From positions 1-64,000 of the forward strand of contig CANSQL010000006.1 of assembly GCA_947649125.1 (NCBI GenBank): 64,000 nucleotides of DNA, written 5' to 3'. The stretch comes from an uncultured Erysipelotrichaceae bacterium. GTDB taxonomy: Bacteria > Bacillota_I > Bacilli_A > Erysipelotrichales > Erysipelotrichaceae. The position numbers and the translations under genes were made by a program. Below are positions 1 to 10,253 of this stretch, one piece after another (the stretch's first letter is position 1; each line of letters begins with the position of its first letter). The notes beneath the pieces were generated by a model. The model was given only the letters and a program-made list of their open reading frames with translations. It had not been told where the DNA came from and searched no databases.

Positions 1-321
1 TTTACAAAAGTACAATTTTATAGACGAAAGCACATTTAATGTATGCGCTTACTTACGCTAAAAGTATATCACATGTGCTGTTGCTTTTATTTGTACTTTT
101 TAACAAAATATTTATACTTTTTATCAGAGCTTTTTTTGTTTAGGCACAACAATTATCTATAATAAGCTTTTATTATGAGCAAAATAATATACAATTTTTC
201 TAATTCATTTTACATCAATATTCTTCTGCTTGTAAGTAATTAACACAGATAGCCGGAATTTGCTCTTGCATTCTACAGTCAACCGTGAGATAATACTGTC
301 GCATTGAAAAGGAGTGAGAGG

Positions 322-342
322 ATGAAGACTGTTTCTTACTGA
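322..342 (+). promoter_or_regulatory. Putative leader peptide MKTVSY-stop upstream of ABC-F gene
   Basis: ATG AAG ACT GTT TCT TAC TGA preceded by AAAAGGAGTGAGAGG (good RBS), ~200 nt upstream of the ABC-F start. Confidence 0.5.
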
Positions 343-429
343 TACAATTAAATTATAATACCTGACGGGTATTTCATCATGTAAGAAGGTAGCACGTCTT
401 TTCTCTATACTTAATATAGCAAACAAAAG

Positions 430-464
430 CTGCAAATTTCCTTTTTGTAGCTTTTTTATATGCA
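430..464 (+). terminator. Intrinsic terminator/attenuator hairpin in ABC-F leader
   Basis: AAAGCTGCAAA...TTTTTGTAGCTTTTTTAT: stem followed by U-tract between leader ORF and ABC-F start. Confidence 0.6.
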
Positions 465-547
465 GTCTATACAAACAACAACTTTTATTATCGCTTTCAA
501 AGCGTAAAGTGTGCTCCCTCTTACAAATACAGGAAGGAGGCATTACT

Positions 548-2014
548 ATGTCAATGATTAAAATCGAACACTTAAGCTTTGCGTATCCGTACAGCTTTGA
601 AAATGTATTTGATGATCTGAATTTGATTCTTGATACTGATTGGAAAATAGGACTGATCGGCAGAAACGGAAAAGGAAAAACAACACTGTTAAAGCTTCTG
701 TTAGAGGAATATTCTTACAGCGGCAAAATAAATAAAAATGTCAAATGTGCTTATTTCCCTTATCCGATCAATGATGAAGCAAGCAATACGCTTGTGCTTT
801 TACAATCGCTTTGTCCGCATTGTGAGGAATGGGAATTCAGGCGTGAGCTTGCTGCACTGAAGCTGTCAGAGGAAGTACTGGAGCGCAGCTTTGATACACT
901 GTCCGGCGGTGAAAAAACAAAAATTCAGCTTGCGGCATTATTTTTGAATGAGCATTACTTTTTATTGATTGATGAGCCGACAAATCATTTAGACAGTGAA
1001 GGCAGAGCGGTGCTTGCCGCTTATTTACGCAGTAAAAAGGGCTTTTTATTGGTCTCTCATGACCGTCATTTTTTAGATTTATGTATTGACCATGTGATAT
1101 CGTTAAATCGAAATGATATGACGATCCAAAGCGGTAATTTTTCCTCATGGTGGAATGATTTTCAAAGGCAGCAGGAGCATGAGGCTTCAAAAAGCGCGCA
1201 ATTAAAAAAGGAAATCAAGCAATTGAAGCAGTCGGCACAAAGAACTGCCGCATGGTCCGATCGAATCGAGGCGACAAAGTTTCAAAACGGACCGGTGGAT
1301 CGCGGCTTTATCGGACACAAGGCTGCTAAAATGATGAAGCGCTCAAAGGCTGCGGCTGCTCGTCAACAGCGCTCTGTCGAACAAAAAGAAGCACTGTTAC
1401 AGAACCAAGAGGAAACACAGGTATTGAAGCTGAAGCCGCTTGCATATCATGCGAAAACGATTGCCGCATTACAGGAAGTAGTTTTACAATATGACAACCG
1501 TTCCATAACCTCACCGTTAAGCTTTACGATTCATCAAGGTGAACATATTATCTTAAACGGTAAAAACGGAAGCGGTAAAAGCACGTTATTGAAGCTTTTG
1601 AATAAGGAAGCTGTCTCATATCACGGTGAACTGCTTATGAATCAATCATTGAAGATATCCTATGTACCGCAGGACTGTTCTTTCTTAAGCGGCAGTCTGT
1701 CGTCCTTTATTCACCTTCATCATATGGATGAAAGTCTGTTTAAGGCAATTCTGAGAAAGCTTGATTTTTCACGGCAGCAGTTTGAACAGGATATGAGCCG
1801 TTATTCCGACGGACAGAAAAAGAAGGTGCTGATCGCTAAAAGCTTATGTGAACAGGCACATTTATATTTATGGGATGAGCCGTTAAATTATATTGATATT
1901 TACACGAGAATGCAGCTGGAGGAGCTGCTGAAAAGCTTTGAGGGAACAATGGTGCTTGTTGAGCATGATCAATATTTTCAAAAAGCTGTCGGAACAAAGG
2001 TGATTCAGCTGTAA
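548..2014 (+). CDS. ABC-F type ribosomal protection protein, Lsa-like
   Basis: Two ABC ATPase domains, no TM, Lsa-like N-terminus (KIGLIGRNGKGKTTLLKLL) and linker; RBS GGAGG before ATG at 548 (ORF track starts at upstream GTG 509). Confidence 0.88.
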   Translation: MSMIKIEHLSFAYPYSFENVFDDLNLILDTDWKIGLIGRNGKGKTTLLKLLLEEYSYSGKINKNVKCAYFPYPINDEASNTLVLLQSLCPHCEEWEFRRELAALKLSEEVLERSFDTLSGGEKTKIQLAALFLNEHYFLLIDEPTNHLDSEGRAVLAAYLRSKKGFLLVSHDRHFLDLCIDHVISLNRNDMTIQSGNFSSWWNDFQRQQEHEASKSAQLKKEIKQLKQSAQRTAAWSDRIEATKFQNGPVDRGFIGHKAAKMMKRSKAAAARQQRSVEQKEALLQNQEETQVLKLKPLAYHAKTIAALQEVVLQYDNRSITSPLSFTIHQGEHIILNGKNGSGKSTLLKLLNKEAVSYHGELLMNQSLKISYVPQDCSFLSGSLSSFIHLHHMDESLFKAILRKLDFSRQQFEQDMSRYSDGQKKKVLIAKSLCEQAHLYLWDEPLNYIDIYTRMQLEELLKSFEGTMVLVEHDQYFQKAVGTKVIQL

Positions 2015-2029
2015 GCTGGACAGGCAGAT

Positions 2030-2058
2030 AAAAACGATGCTGAGCGCATCGTTTTTAT
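2030..2058. terminator. Bidirectional intrinsic terminator
   Basis: AAAACGATG CTGAG CGCATCGTTTTTAT hairpin between convergent genes. Confidence 0.7.
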
Positions 2059-2069
2059 ATACTCAATAT

Positions 2070-3929
2070 CTACGCATTTTCAAACTGTGAATTATAAAGC
2101 TGTGTATAGAAGCCGTTATCCTTCATTAAATCCTCATGATTTCCTGCCTCTACGATATCGCCGTCCTTCATAACCAAAATCAAATCGGCATCACGAATCG
2201 TTGATAAGCGATGAGCGATCACAAAGCTTGTGCGATTTTCCATCAGCTTCTGCATCCCCTTTTGAATCAAAATCTCGGTACGTGTATCTACCGATGAGGT
2301 TGCTTCATCAAGAATCAGTATTTTAGGATCGGCCAGGAAAGCACGTGCGATTGTCAAAAGCTGCTTTTGACCCTGTGAAATATTGGTGGAATCCTCATTG
2401 ATTTCAGTTTGATAGCCATGATCCAGTGTGCGGATAAAATGATCAACATAGGCTGCATCTGCGGCTTTGATGACCTCTTCATCCGTTGCGTTAAGCTTGC
2501 CGTAACGCAGATTGTCCATAATCGTACCGTTAAACAACCAAGCGTCCTGCAGTACCATGCCGAACAATGAGCGTAAATCACTGCGGCGCATATCGGTCGT
2601 TTTAATGCCGTCGATATAAATCGTACCGCTGTTTAATTCATAGAAGCGCATCAACAGCTTCACGATCGTTGTTTTACCGGCACCGGTCGGACCGACAATC
2701 GCAATTTTTTTGCCGGGCTTGATATACATGGAGAAATCATGAATAATGATCTTGTCCTCACGATATCCGAAATGCACATTTTCAAAGGTTACCTGACCTT
2801 GGAGCTTACAGTTTCCGTTTTCATCATAGATTTCCACCGGATTTTCACATTCTGCGATTTCCTCATTTTCAGCCAAGAATTCAAACACACGCTCTGCCGC
2901 CGCCGCAGTAGACTGCAACATATTCATGACCTGTGCCATTTGCGTTATCGGCTGATTGAAGTTACGAACGTATTGTATAAACGCTTGAATATCACCGATT
3001 TCAATACGTCCTGCCGCAGCTAAATAACCGCCGACGATACAGACACCGACATAACCGATATTGCCGACAAAGGCAATGACCGGCTGCATCAGGCCTGAGA
3101 AAAACTGTGATTTCCAACCGACTCCGTACAACTTCTTATTATAACCGTCAAATTCCTCAACACTGCGTTTTTCGCCGTTAAAGGCCTTCATAACGATATG
3201 ACCACCGTACATTTCCTCGATATGCCCGTTGACCTCACCGAGATAACGCTGTTGACGACTGAAGTATTTCTGTGAATGCTTCACGATCGTCAGCACCAAA
3301 ATAAGGGAAAGCGGAACACTGACAAACGCAACCAAAGTCATTTGCCAACTGATCGAAAGCATCATGACCGAAAAACCGATAATATTGACAACACTCGTAA
3401 TCACCGTATTCAGGCTTTGTGATAAAGACTGTGCCAGCGTGTCGACATCATTTGTGACACGAGACAAGACATCACCATGAGAATTGGCATCAAAATAACG
3501 AAACGGCAAATGATTGATTTTAGCCGCAAGCTTACGACGTAAATCATAGGCAGTACGCTGTGTTACGGTTGACATGATAAACTGCTGAACAAAGGAGAAG
3601 ATACTGCTGGCGGTATACAAAATCAGCATAAATACAATGATTTGCGAAATATAATCAAAATCAATACCGCCTGTACCGTTGATTTTATTCATAAAGCCTT
3701 CCGCCAATGCAGTAGTCGCCTTACCGGAAATTTTAGGTCCGACGATCATAAAGATCGTACCGGCTACCGCAAATACCATAGCTGTTATGATTTTCACATA
3801 ATAAGGACGCATATACTGCATCAGCTGTCGCATCGTGCCCTTAAAATTCTTGGCCTTAGCGCCTGCGCCCATCATCGGACCCATCGGTCCGTGTCCCATA
3901 CGTCTCGGAGGTGTGTTTTGTTTACTCAT
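2070..3929 (-). CDS. ABC transporter ATP-binding/permease protein (heterodimeric exporter subunit)
   Basis: TM region followed by Walker A GPTGAGKTT, signature NISQGQKQ, Walker B ILILDEATSSVD; ATG at 3929 with AGGAGG RBS. Confidence 0.92.
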   Translation of the reverse strand: MSKQNTPPRRMGHGPMGPMMGAGAKAKNFKGTMRQLMQYMRPYYVKIITAMVFAVAGTIFMIVGPKISGKATTALAEGFMNKINGTGGIDFDYISQIIVFMLILYTASSIFSFVQQFIMSTVTQRTAYDLRRKLAAKINHLPFRYFDANSHGDVLSRVTNDVDTLAQSLSQSLNTVITSVVNIIGFSVMMLSISWQMTLVAFVSVPLSLILVLTIVKHSQKYFSRQQRYLGEVNGHIEEMYGGHIVMKAFNGEKRSVEEFDGYNKKLYGVGWKSQFFSGLMQPVIAFVGNIGYVGVCIVGGYLAAAGRIEIGDIQAFIQYVRNFNQPITQMAQVMNMLQSTAAAAERVFEFLAENEEIAECENPVEIYDENGNCKLQGQVTFENVHFGYREDKIIIHDFSMYIKPGKKIAIVGPTGAGKTTIVKLLMRFYELNSGTIYIDGIKTTDMRRSDLRSLFGMVLQDAWLFNGTIMDNLRYGKLNATDEEVIKAADAAYVDHFIRTLDHGYQTEINEDSTNISQGQKQLLTIARAFLADPKILILDEATSSVDTRTEILIQKGMQKLMENRTSFVIAHRLSTIRDADLILVMKDGDIVEAGNHEDLMKDNGFYTQLYNSQFENA

Positions 3930-6183
3930 TGTCCAGTTCCTCCTTTGATAATTGTGAATAGGCAATTTCCTGATATACGGAGCAGTTTTTCAACAGCTCT
4001 CGGTGAGTACCGTTTCCGACGATACGACCCTTGTCTAATACGATAATAGTATCCGCATTCATAATTGAGGAAATACGCTGTGCGACAACCAATACAGTTG
4101 CCTTGGTCTTTTCCGTCAGCTCATTTAATGCCTTGCGCAGCTTTGCGTCGGTTTTAAAATCTAAGGCGCTGAAGCTGTCATCGAAGATATATATATCAGG
4201 CTGCTTCACGATAGCACGCGCAATCGATAAGCGCTGCTTCTGTCCACCGGATACATTGGTGCCACCCTGTGAGATTTCCTCATCATACGTATTCGGCTTT
4301 GCTTCAACAAACTCCTTGGCCTGAGCGACCTCACACGCAAGCTCCAATTCGCTTTGCGTTGCATCCTCTTTCGCATATCTTAAATTTGAGGCAATCGTAC
4401 CCGAGAATAATATGCCCTTCTGCGGTACATAGCCGATTTTATCGCGCAGTTCTTCTTGTGTAACCTCTTTGATATTTAAATCATTGATAGTTACGCTTCC
4501 CTCACTCACGTCATAGAAGCGCGGTACAAGATTGATCAAGGTTGATTTTCCGCTGCCGGTACTGCCGATAAACGCAGTCGTCTTTCCGGGCTGCGCGCTG
4601 AAGCTGATATCATGGAGCACATCCTCTTCTGCGCCGGGATAACGGAAGCTGACATGATCAAAGGTGATCGTACAGCCGTTCTTGCTGTCCAAATGCTTCG
4701 GCTGAGCAGGGTCTTGGATACTGACCTCACAATCCAACACCTCTTTGACACGTACTCCCGCAACGGCAGCACGCGGAACCATGATAGCGACCATGGAAAT
4801 CATCAGGAAGGCCATAATAATCTGCATCGTATACTGAATAAATGCCATAATATCGCCGATCTGCATTGAACCGGCATCAATTTGATGTCCTCCGACCCAG
4901 ATAATCAACAGCGCAACACCGTTCATCACAAGCATCATCATCGGCATCATTGCGGACATCGTTCGATTGACAAACAGATTGGTCTTCGTAATATCCGTAT
5001 TTACCTTATCAAACTTTTCCTCCTCATGCTTCTGCGTATTAAAGGCACGAATAACGCTCATACCGTCTAAGAATTCACGCATCACAAGGTTTAAACGGTC
5101 AATCAGCTTTTGAATGATTTGGAATTTAGGCATCGCAATCATAAAGATCGTAAAAATCATGCCCAGAATCACTGCCAACACAAGCGCAATGATCCATGTC
5201 ATAGATGCTCCTGAGGAGATCACCTTCAACAAGGCTCCGATACCGATAATCGGCGCATAGATAATAATGCGTAAAAACATGACAATTACCATTTGTACCT
5301 GTTGAATATCATTCGTATTTCGTGTGATTAAGGATGCAGTTGAAAAGCGGTTAAATTCTGCATTGGTGAAGCTTTCGACCTTTTGAAATACGTCCTTGCG
5401 CATATGCTTGCCGACACCTGCCGCTATCTTACTGGCAAAAAAGCCGACAAATACGGCACAAACTGCACTCAACAGCGACATTCCGAGCATCTTAGCTCCT
5501 GCATTTAAAATGTAGCCGTTTTGAAGCGCATCAGTGTCAATTCCGATTGCCTCATATTCACTCTTTATAAATGCCGCAACTGCGCCCTGCATCGTAGAGT
5601 CTCCCAGCGCAGAAAGCTTTGCGCTCATTTCCTCACGCATTTCCAAGCGCTGTTCCTCACTCATCATTGCCAAAGCATCAAAAATACTCATGCCCTCAGG
5701 CAGTGCTTCCAGCATTTCCGTTATTTTCTTTGCTTCCTCACTGTTTTTATCAAGAGTGCTGTTTTCTCCTTGCGCGAGCTGATCGAAGCTCATTACAAGT
5801 AACGAAGGCTCAGCTGCAATTTGTTCCGTCTTTTCAAGCTTTTCTTCACTTGTATCTAACAGATACAGCGGCTCTTTTGTAAGATTGGGATAGCTTTCCT
5901 TTTCCTCGGATGTTGCCGATTTATGATCCACAAGGCGATAGCTTTGTTTGAACACTGTTTTTTCTTCCTCATTCATAAACAGCAGCAGTTTATCAAACTC
6001 ACTTTGTCTGATTGCCTTCGGTGCTCCCTCACTGATTCCGCCTGTCTGAATTCCCGTATTTACGATATCAGACATAAAATCAGGTAATGCCAATTCCGTT
6101 TGTGCCTGTACAAATAATAACGCAATAATCGCTATTACCGACAGTGTAAACGGCTTTAAATATTTGATCATCAATGAAATCAT
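3922..6183 (-). CDS. ABC transporter ATP-binding/permease protein (partner subunit)
   Basis: GSTGSGKST, NVSGGQKQR, YIFDDSFSALD; overlaps downstream ABC gene. Confidence 0.92.
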   Translation of the reverse strand: MISLMIKYLKPFTLSVIAIIALLFVQAQTELALPDFMSDIVNTGIQTGGISEGAPKAIRQSEFDKLLLFMNEEEKTVFKQSYRLVDHKSATSEEKESYPNLTKEPLYLLDTSEEKLEKTEQIAAEPSLLVMSFDQLAQGENSTLDKNSEEAKKITEMLEALPEGMSIFDALAMMSEEQRLEMREEMSAKLSALGDSTMQGAVAAFIKSEYEAIGIDTDALQNGYILNAGAKMLGMSLLSAVCAVFVGFFASKIAAGVGKHMRKDVFQKVESFTNAEFNRFSTASLITRNTNDIQQVQMVIVMFLRIIIYAPIIGIGALLKVISSGASMTWIIALVLAVILGMIFTIFMIAMPKFQIIQKLIDRLNLVMREFLDGMSVIRAFNTQKHEEEKFDKVNTDITKTNLFVNRTMSAMMPMMMLVMNGVALLIIWVGGHQIDAGSMQIGDIMAFIQYTMQIIMAFLMISMVAIMVPRAAVAGVRVKEVLDCEVSIQDPAQPKHLDSKNGCTITFDHVSFRYPGAEEDVLHDISFSAQPGKTTAFIGSTGSGKSTLINLVPRFYDVSEGSVTINDLNIKEVTQEELRDKIGYVPQKGILFSGTIASNLRYAKEDATQSELELACEVAQAKEFVEAKPNTYDEEISQGGTNVSGGQKQRLSIARAIVKQPDIYIFDDSFSALDFKTDAKLRKALNELTEKTKATVLVVAQRISSIMNADTIIVLDKGRIVGNGTHRELLKNCSVYQEIAYSQLSKEELDNE

Positions 6184-6203
6184 ACGATACTCCTTTCACT
6201 GCC

Positions 6204-6656
6204 CTATTTCATTATCGGACCGTATGCCTTTGCCTTATCTAATATACGCAACAGAGCATCACTGTCCTCATCTCCCAGATAATGAATAAAATTCACGATT
6301 CCCGCTAAAAGCTCAGCTTCGTTTTGTTTCAGCAGCTTTGATGCCTGATCGGTAAGCTGTAAATACACACTGCGGCGATCGCTCGCTAAAACAACACGCT
6401 CCATCCAGCCCTTGCGCTCATATTCACGTACCATCTGTGTAACTGCGGCCGGTGTAATATGAAATATATGCGAAACATCACTCATTTTTATCATTCCGTT
6501 TTCACTTTTTTCCGTTTCTGCTTGAATTGCCCCTAAGGTCATCATATCACGCATTCGAAATAACCGTTGATTGGATCCTTCATGGGCAGAAAGATGCTGC
6601 TTGCGCATAATATAAAACAAATGGCTGAAACGCTTTGCCTTCTCTATATCATTCAT
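6204..6656 (-). CDS. MarR family transcriptional regulator
   Basis: winged-HTH sequence SDVSHIFHITPAAVTQMVREYERKGWMERVVLASDRRSVYLQLTDQA; upstream of ABC pair. Confidence 0.9.
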   Translation of the reverse strand: MNDIEKAKRFSHLFYIMRKQHLSAHEGSNQRLFRMRDMMTLGAIQAETEKSENGMIKMSDVSHIFHITPAAVTQMVREYERKGWMERVVLASDRRSVYLQLTDQASKLLKQNEAELLAGIVNFIHYLGDEDSDALLRILDKAKAYGPIMK

Positions 6657-6922
6657 ATGCTTCTCCTATTCCTTAATTCATTTAATTGTTAAGTTACTTA
6701 ACAATTAACGTGATAACTATTATAATGAATTGTTAAAAATAGTCAATATCGTTTCATTATTTCACATAGTTTTTGATAATTCCTATGTAAAGGATGTATG
6801 GATCAAGCGGATTTAATCATTCGAAGTAAGCGCTTTTTTCGCTTGAATTATCTAAAAAAGATAGGATTTTATGATCAAATCCTTTATAATACTTGCGTGT
6901 ATCATATTAGTATGAGAATAGG

Positions 6923-7813
6923 ATGATTATATTGAAAAAAGGTATTACAGCGACATGTGCTTCCGCAATATTATTCGGTATCACACCGTTGATTACGACC
7001 TGTATTTACAGCTTTGGGATTAATACGATGACAACTGTTTTCTATCGTTCCTTGTTTGCGCTTATGTTATCGGGGTTCGTTTGTTTATTTCGTCATACTT
7101 CCCTTCGTATTTCCATAAGTCAACTCAAGGATTGTGCGATTGCGGCCGTTTTAGGAAGCGGCTTAACGACGATATTGTTATTTCAATCATATGCGTATAT
7201 CGATACCGGAAGTGCGACAGGATTACATTTTATGTATCCTTTATTTGTCGTTGTTGCGTCTTGTATTCTCTTTCAGGAATCACTGAGTAAACGCAAGCTG
7301 GTTGCCCTATGTCTTGCCTGTATCGCAATGCTGATGTTTTTAGAAAGCGGAAATCACGGCTTGATCGGTTATGTGTTGGCAGTTGCTTCGGCAATCACAT
7401 ATGCCTTCTATATCGAGTATTGTGATAAACGAAGGCTGACTCATATGGATTCATTTCAATTATCCTTTTATCTTGCGCTCTTTACTGCTCTACAGACATT
7501 TATGATTCATCTGTTTCAGCCGCAGCTGCAGTTCTCATTGCCGCTGCCTGCTTATTTACTGATATTACTGTTGGCACTGTGTTCAGCGATTCTTGCCGTT
7601 ATCTTACTGCAGATCGGTATTCGCCTGCTTGGAGGAAGCAATGCCTCATTCTATTGCTTATTGGAGCCGATCACTTCGCTGATCATCGGTATCCTATTCT
7701 TACAGGAATCCTTTCGTATCAATAAGCTGATTGCCGCAGCGCTTATCATCTCTGCCCTTCTTCTTATCTACAAGCAGGATCAAATACAGAATAATGATAC
7801 AAAATCAGCATAA
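6923..7813 (+). CDS. EamA/DMT family transporter
   Basis: ~10 TM, EamA-type repeats (ILFGITPLI..., LLEPITSLIIGILFLQE). Confidence 0.85.
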   Translation: MIILKKGITATCASAILFGITPLITTCIYSFGINTMTTVFYRSLFALMLSGFVCLFRHTSLRISISQLKDCAIAAVLGSGLTTILLFQSYAYIDTGSATGLHFMYPLFVVVASCILFQESLSKRKLVALCLACIAMLMFLESGNHGLIGYVLAVASAITYAFYIEYCDKRRLTHMDSFQLSFYLALFTALQTFMIHLFQPQLQFSLPLPAYLLILLLALCSAILAVILLQIGIRLLGGSNASFYCLLEPITSLIIGILFLQESFRINKLIAAALIISALLLIYKQDQIQNNDTKSA

Positions 7814-7856
7814 AAAACAGAGACTTCTTAATTGAAATCTCTGTCTTTTTCGTTTT
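7814..7856. terminator. Bidirectional terminator
   Basis: CAGAGACTTCTTAATTGAAATCTCTGTCTTTTT between convergent genes. Confidence 0.55.
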
Positions 7857-7864
7857 GGTTTTAA

Positions 7865-8065
7865 TTATGCGGCAGTTACGTTTGCAGCCTGCTCGCCGCG
7901 CTCGCCTTCAACTACATCGTAGTTAACGCTCTGTCCTTCTTCTAAGGTACGGAAACCATCACACTGGATTGCGCTGTAATGAACAAAAATGTCCTTACCG
8001 TCTTCACCTGTGATAAATCCGTAGCCCTTATCGGCATTAAACCATTTTACTTTACCTGTACTCAT
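7865..8065 (-). CDS. Cold shock protein (CspA family)
   Basis: [30 protein letters not shown]. Confidence 0.97.
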   Translation of the reverse strand: MSTGKVKWFNADKGYGFITGEDGKDIFVHYSAIQCDGFRTLEEGQSVNYDVVEGERGEQAANVTAA

Positions 8066-8278
8066 TTTGAATACCTCCTATAAGTGTTTAATAAGAAGCC
8101 TTCAATGTATAAAAAAATCACTGCTTTCCGGACTTATAATACATTGAACATCTAAATATAATTCCAGAATAGTGAAATCATAGTTATTTGTTGCTTTTTA
8201 TTACGTGTATATACTAACACGTATCATTGTCTTAGTCAAGCAATTCCTGCTTTTTTGAATATCAGAGCATACCGAGCC

Positions 8279-9004
8279 TTATCGTAACGACGCTTTAGTT
8301 ATCATTGGTTGTACCAATAAATAGGCTGCATATCCAAGCGATATCAAAATAACCAATCCCTGTGCAAGATAAAAGCCGCTTGACAGCTGTTCTATCATAA
8401 ACGTATCACACACATTATAAATTCCGTGACACAGAATACACGGCATAATACAATTGGTTCGATAATAGAACGCAGCGCACATCAAACCGAAGCTTGCGGT
8501 ATTAAGCACCTGCAGCAAGGTAATATAAAACTCTGCCCCGCCTAACAGATTCAGCATATGAAGTCCGCCGAATAAAAGAGCGGAAATAAATACTGCAGCT
8601 TTCTTATACTTAGGACTGAGCGCATTGATTAAACAGGCACGGAAAATCATTTCTTCAATAAAACCGACACAAAGCATACTGATTGAAATCAAAGTGATGT
8701 GCGACAGTGAATTTTTTACCTGAAATCCGAACCATAAATTGGAACCGGCATAGATAAGCATCGGCAAATAATAAAGCAATTCACGATGATTGAGCTGCCT
8801 TACGGACTGAAAGCCCGATACCTTCAACAGATTATATTTCCTTAAACAGATAAGCATCGCTGTCACAAAAAGACAACCGAAAATTGCCGTAAAAAGATTT
8901 TCTGTACCGACAGCCTGTGATAATACAACAGCTGCATTGATACCGATCAAATACAGAATCAACCAATAAAAGGTAAAGCGTAAGCTGATTTCTTGCTTTT
9001 TCAT
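8279..9004 (-). CDS. CPBP family intramembrane metalloprotease
   Basis: multi-TM with EEMIFR motif and downstream FGGLHMLN and HGIYN. Confidence 0.85.
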   Translation of the reverse strand: MKKQEISLRFTFYWLILYLIGINAAVVLSQAVGTENLFTAIFGCLFVTAMLICLRKYNLLKVSGFQSVRQLNHRELLYYLPMLIYAGSNLWFGFQVKNSLSHITLISISMLCVGFIEEMIFRACLINALSPKYKKAAVFISALLFGGLHMLNLLGGAEFYITLLQVLNTASFGLMCAAFYYRTNCIMPCILCHGIYNVCDTFMIEQLSSGFYLAQGLVILISLGYAAYLLVQPMITKASLR

Positions 9005-9026
9005 AAAATACCCCTGTTCCTTTCAA

Positions 9027-10253
9027 TTATAATCCATCATTTTCAATCAATGTATCGACATATTCCCAAAGCCGATCCTCACTGTATCGATTTTCATATT
9101 GACGCGTTAAGTCGGATAAAAAAGCAGCTGACAACGGCAGACAGTGTTTAATCGTTTTCCGCAATGCGTGTGAAATCATAATCGCATTTTTTTGAAACAG
9201 CGCATAAAAAATCAAATAGAAGCAGTCCTTTTCAACAAATTGCAGCAGCTCTGATCTGTCACATACCTTGCTGTTGCTTAAAGAGCTTTGAATATAAGCC
9301 AACAGCTTTCGGATAAGGTGATCGGCATTTTGCGTCGGGTGATTGGATAACAGTGTCTGATGAGCATTTGTATGATCGCTGATTGCATCCTGAATATCAT
9401 CACCGAGCTGCAGCATAAAGCCGAAGCGCATACAAAAGCGCTGCTGCTCCTCATCAAGCAATCCGTCAATTAAGATACCGTCGGCAATCACAGAGGTGCC
9501 GCCCTTTTCATAGGAAATCTCAAGCAGCTTGTCATCGCTTAATAAAACTGCACCGTCCTGTTGTTGAAGTGAGCGTATCTGTGCCGATTGTATCAGCAGC
9601 AATGCCTCATAGACCTGCGGGTATTCCTTGCGATCGAATTGCGCCTCAATAAGCGCAATCAAGCTTGAAATTCTTTCCTCATGCGCATTTTTCGGTGCAA
9701 TCGCTCCCTTTAAGCGCTTTGTGAACCATTCATTGAACTGCATCTTATGAGCCTTTGAAACATCTGGATCATCTAAATAATTATCGGAATAAGGATAAAG
9801 CATACTGTAGGCAAACATTGCCTTGTGATAGCCGCTGTATTTATGAAACAAGCACTGCAGAATTGCCAAAATCCAAATATTGCGTAAGGCCTGCATCGTA
9901 TCCTGTAAAGACAATTCAGGATCAAAACTTCTGACATCTCGAAGAAACGATATCGTCATATCCTGAAATAAAGTCCGCTCTGTTTCATTTAAACCGCTGA
10001 AGAAATGACTGTCGCCGCTCTGCATCATTTTGGTGATTTCAGTCAACGCCTTCTGTTTCCACAGCCTTCTTAAAGCGCTTTGGTTGGGAAGCTGTTCCAT
10101 GAAACGATTCAGCTTGACAATAAAGGCAGACAGCTTGTTTTCATATTCATCGCGCTGTTGATTGGATACATACCACTTCGCAAAAGAATCATATTGCGCA
10201 CTGCCTTGCCATTCAGCCAACCCTTCCTCAATCAGCTGATTAATTAAAATCAT
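9027..10253 (-). CDS. Putative class I isoprenoid synthase-like protein
   Basis: two Asp-rich motifs, SDNYLDDPD and FMLQLGDDIQD, in an all-helical protein; start probably at internal Met near 10253. Confidence 0.55.
   Translation of the reverse strand: MILINQLIEEGLAEWQGSAQYDSFAKWYVSNQQRDEYENKLSAFIVKLNRFMEQLPNQSALRRLWKQKALTEITKMMQSGDSHFFSGLNETERTLFQDMTISFLRDVRSFDPELSLQDTMQALRNIWILAILQCLFHKYSGYHKAMFAYSMLYPYSDNYLDDPDVSKAHKMQFNEWFTKRLKGAIAPKNAHEERISSLIALIEAQFDRKEYPQVYEALLLIQSAQIRSLQQQDGAVLLSDDKLLEISYEKGGTSVIADGILIDGLLDEEQQRFCMRFGFMLQLGDDIQDAISDHTNAHQTLLSNHPTQNADHLIRKLLAYIQSSLSNSKVCDRSELLQFVEKDCFYLIFYALFQKNAIMISHALRKTIKHCLPLSAAFLSDLTRQYENRYSEDRLWEYVDTLIENDGL

Noticed and set aside
38-52. cre (CcpA) site TGTATGCGCTTACT
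   Set aside because: Two mismatches to consensus and no assignable downstream gene; more likely part of the inverted repeat.
205-543. 112 aa minus-strand ORF
   Set aside because: Covers the ABC-F leader/terminator region on the opposite strand; no RBS or family, better explained as regulatory leader.
3642-4046. 134 aa plus-strand ORF
   Set aside because: Antisense to ABC transporter genes, no RBS or domain.
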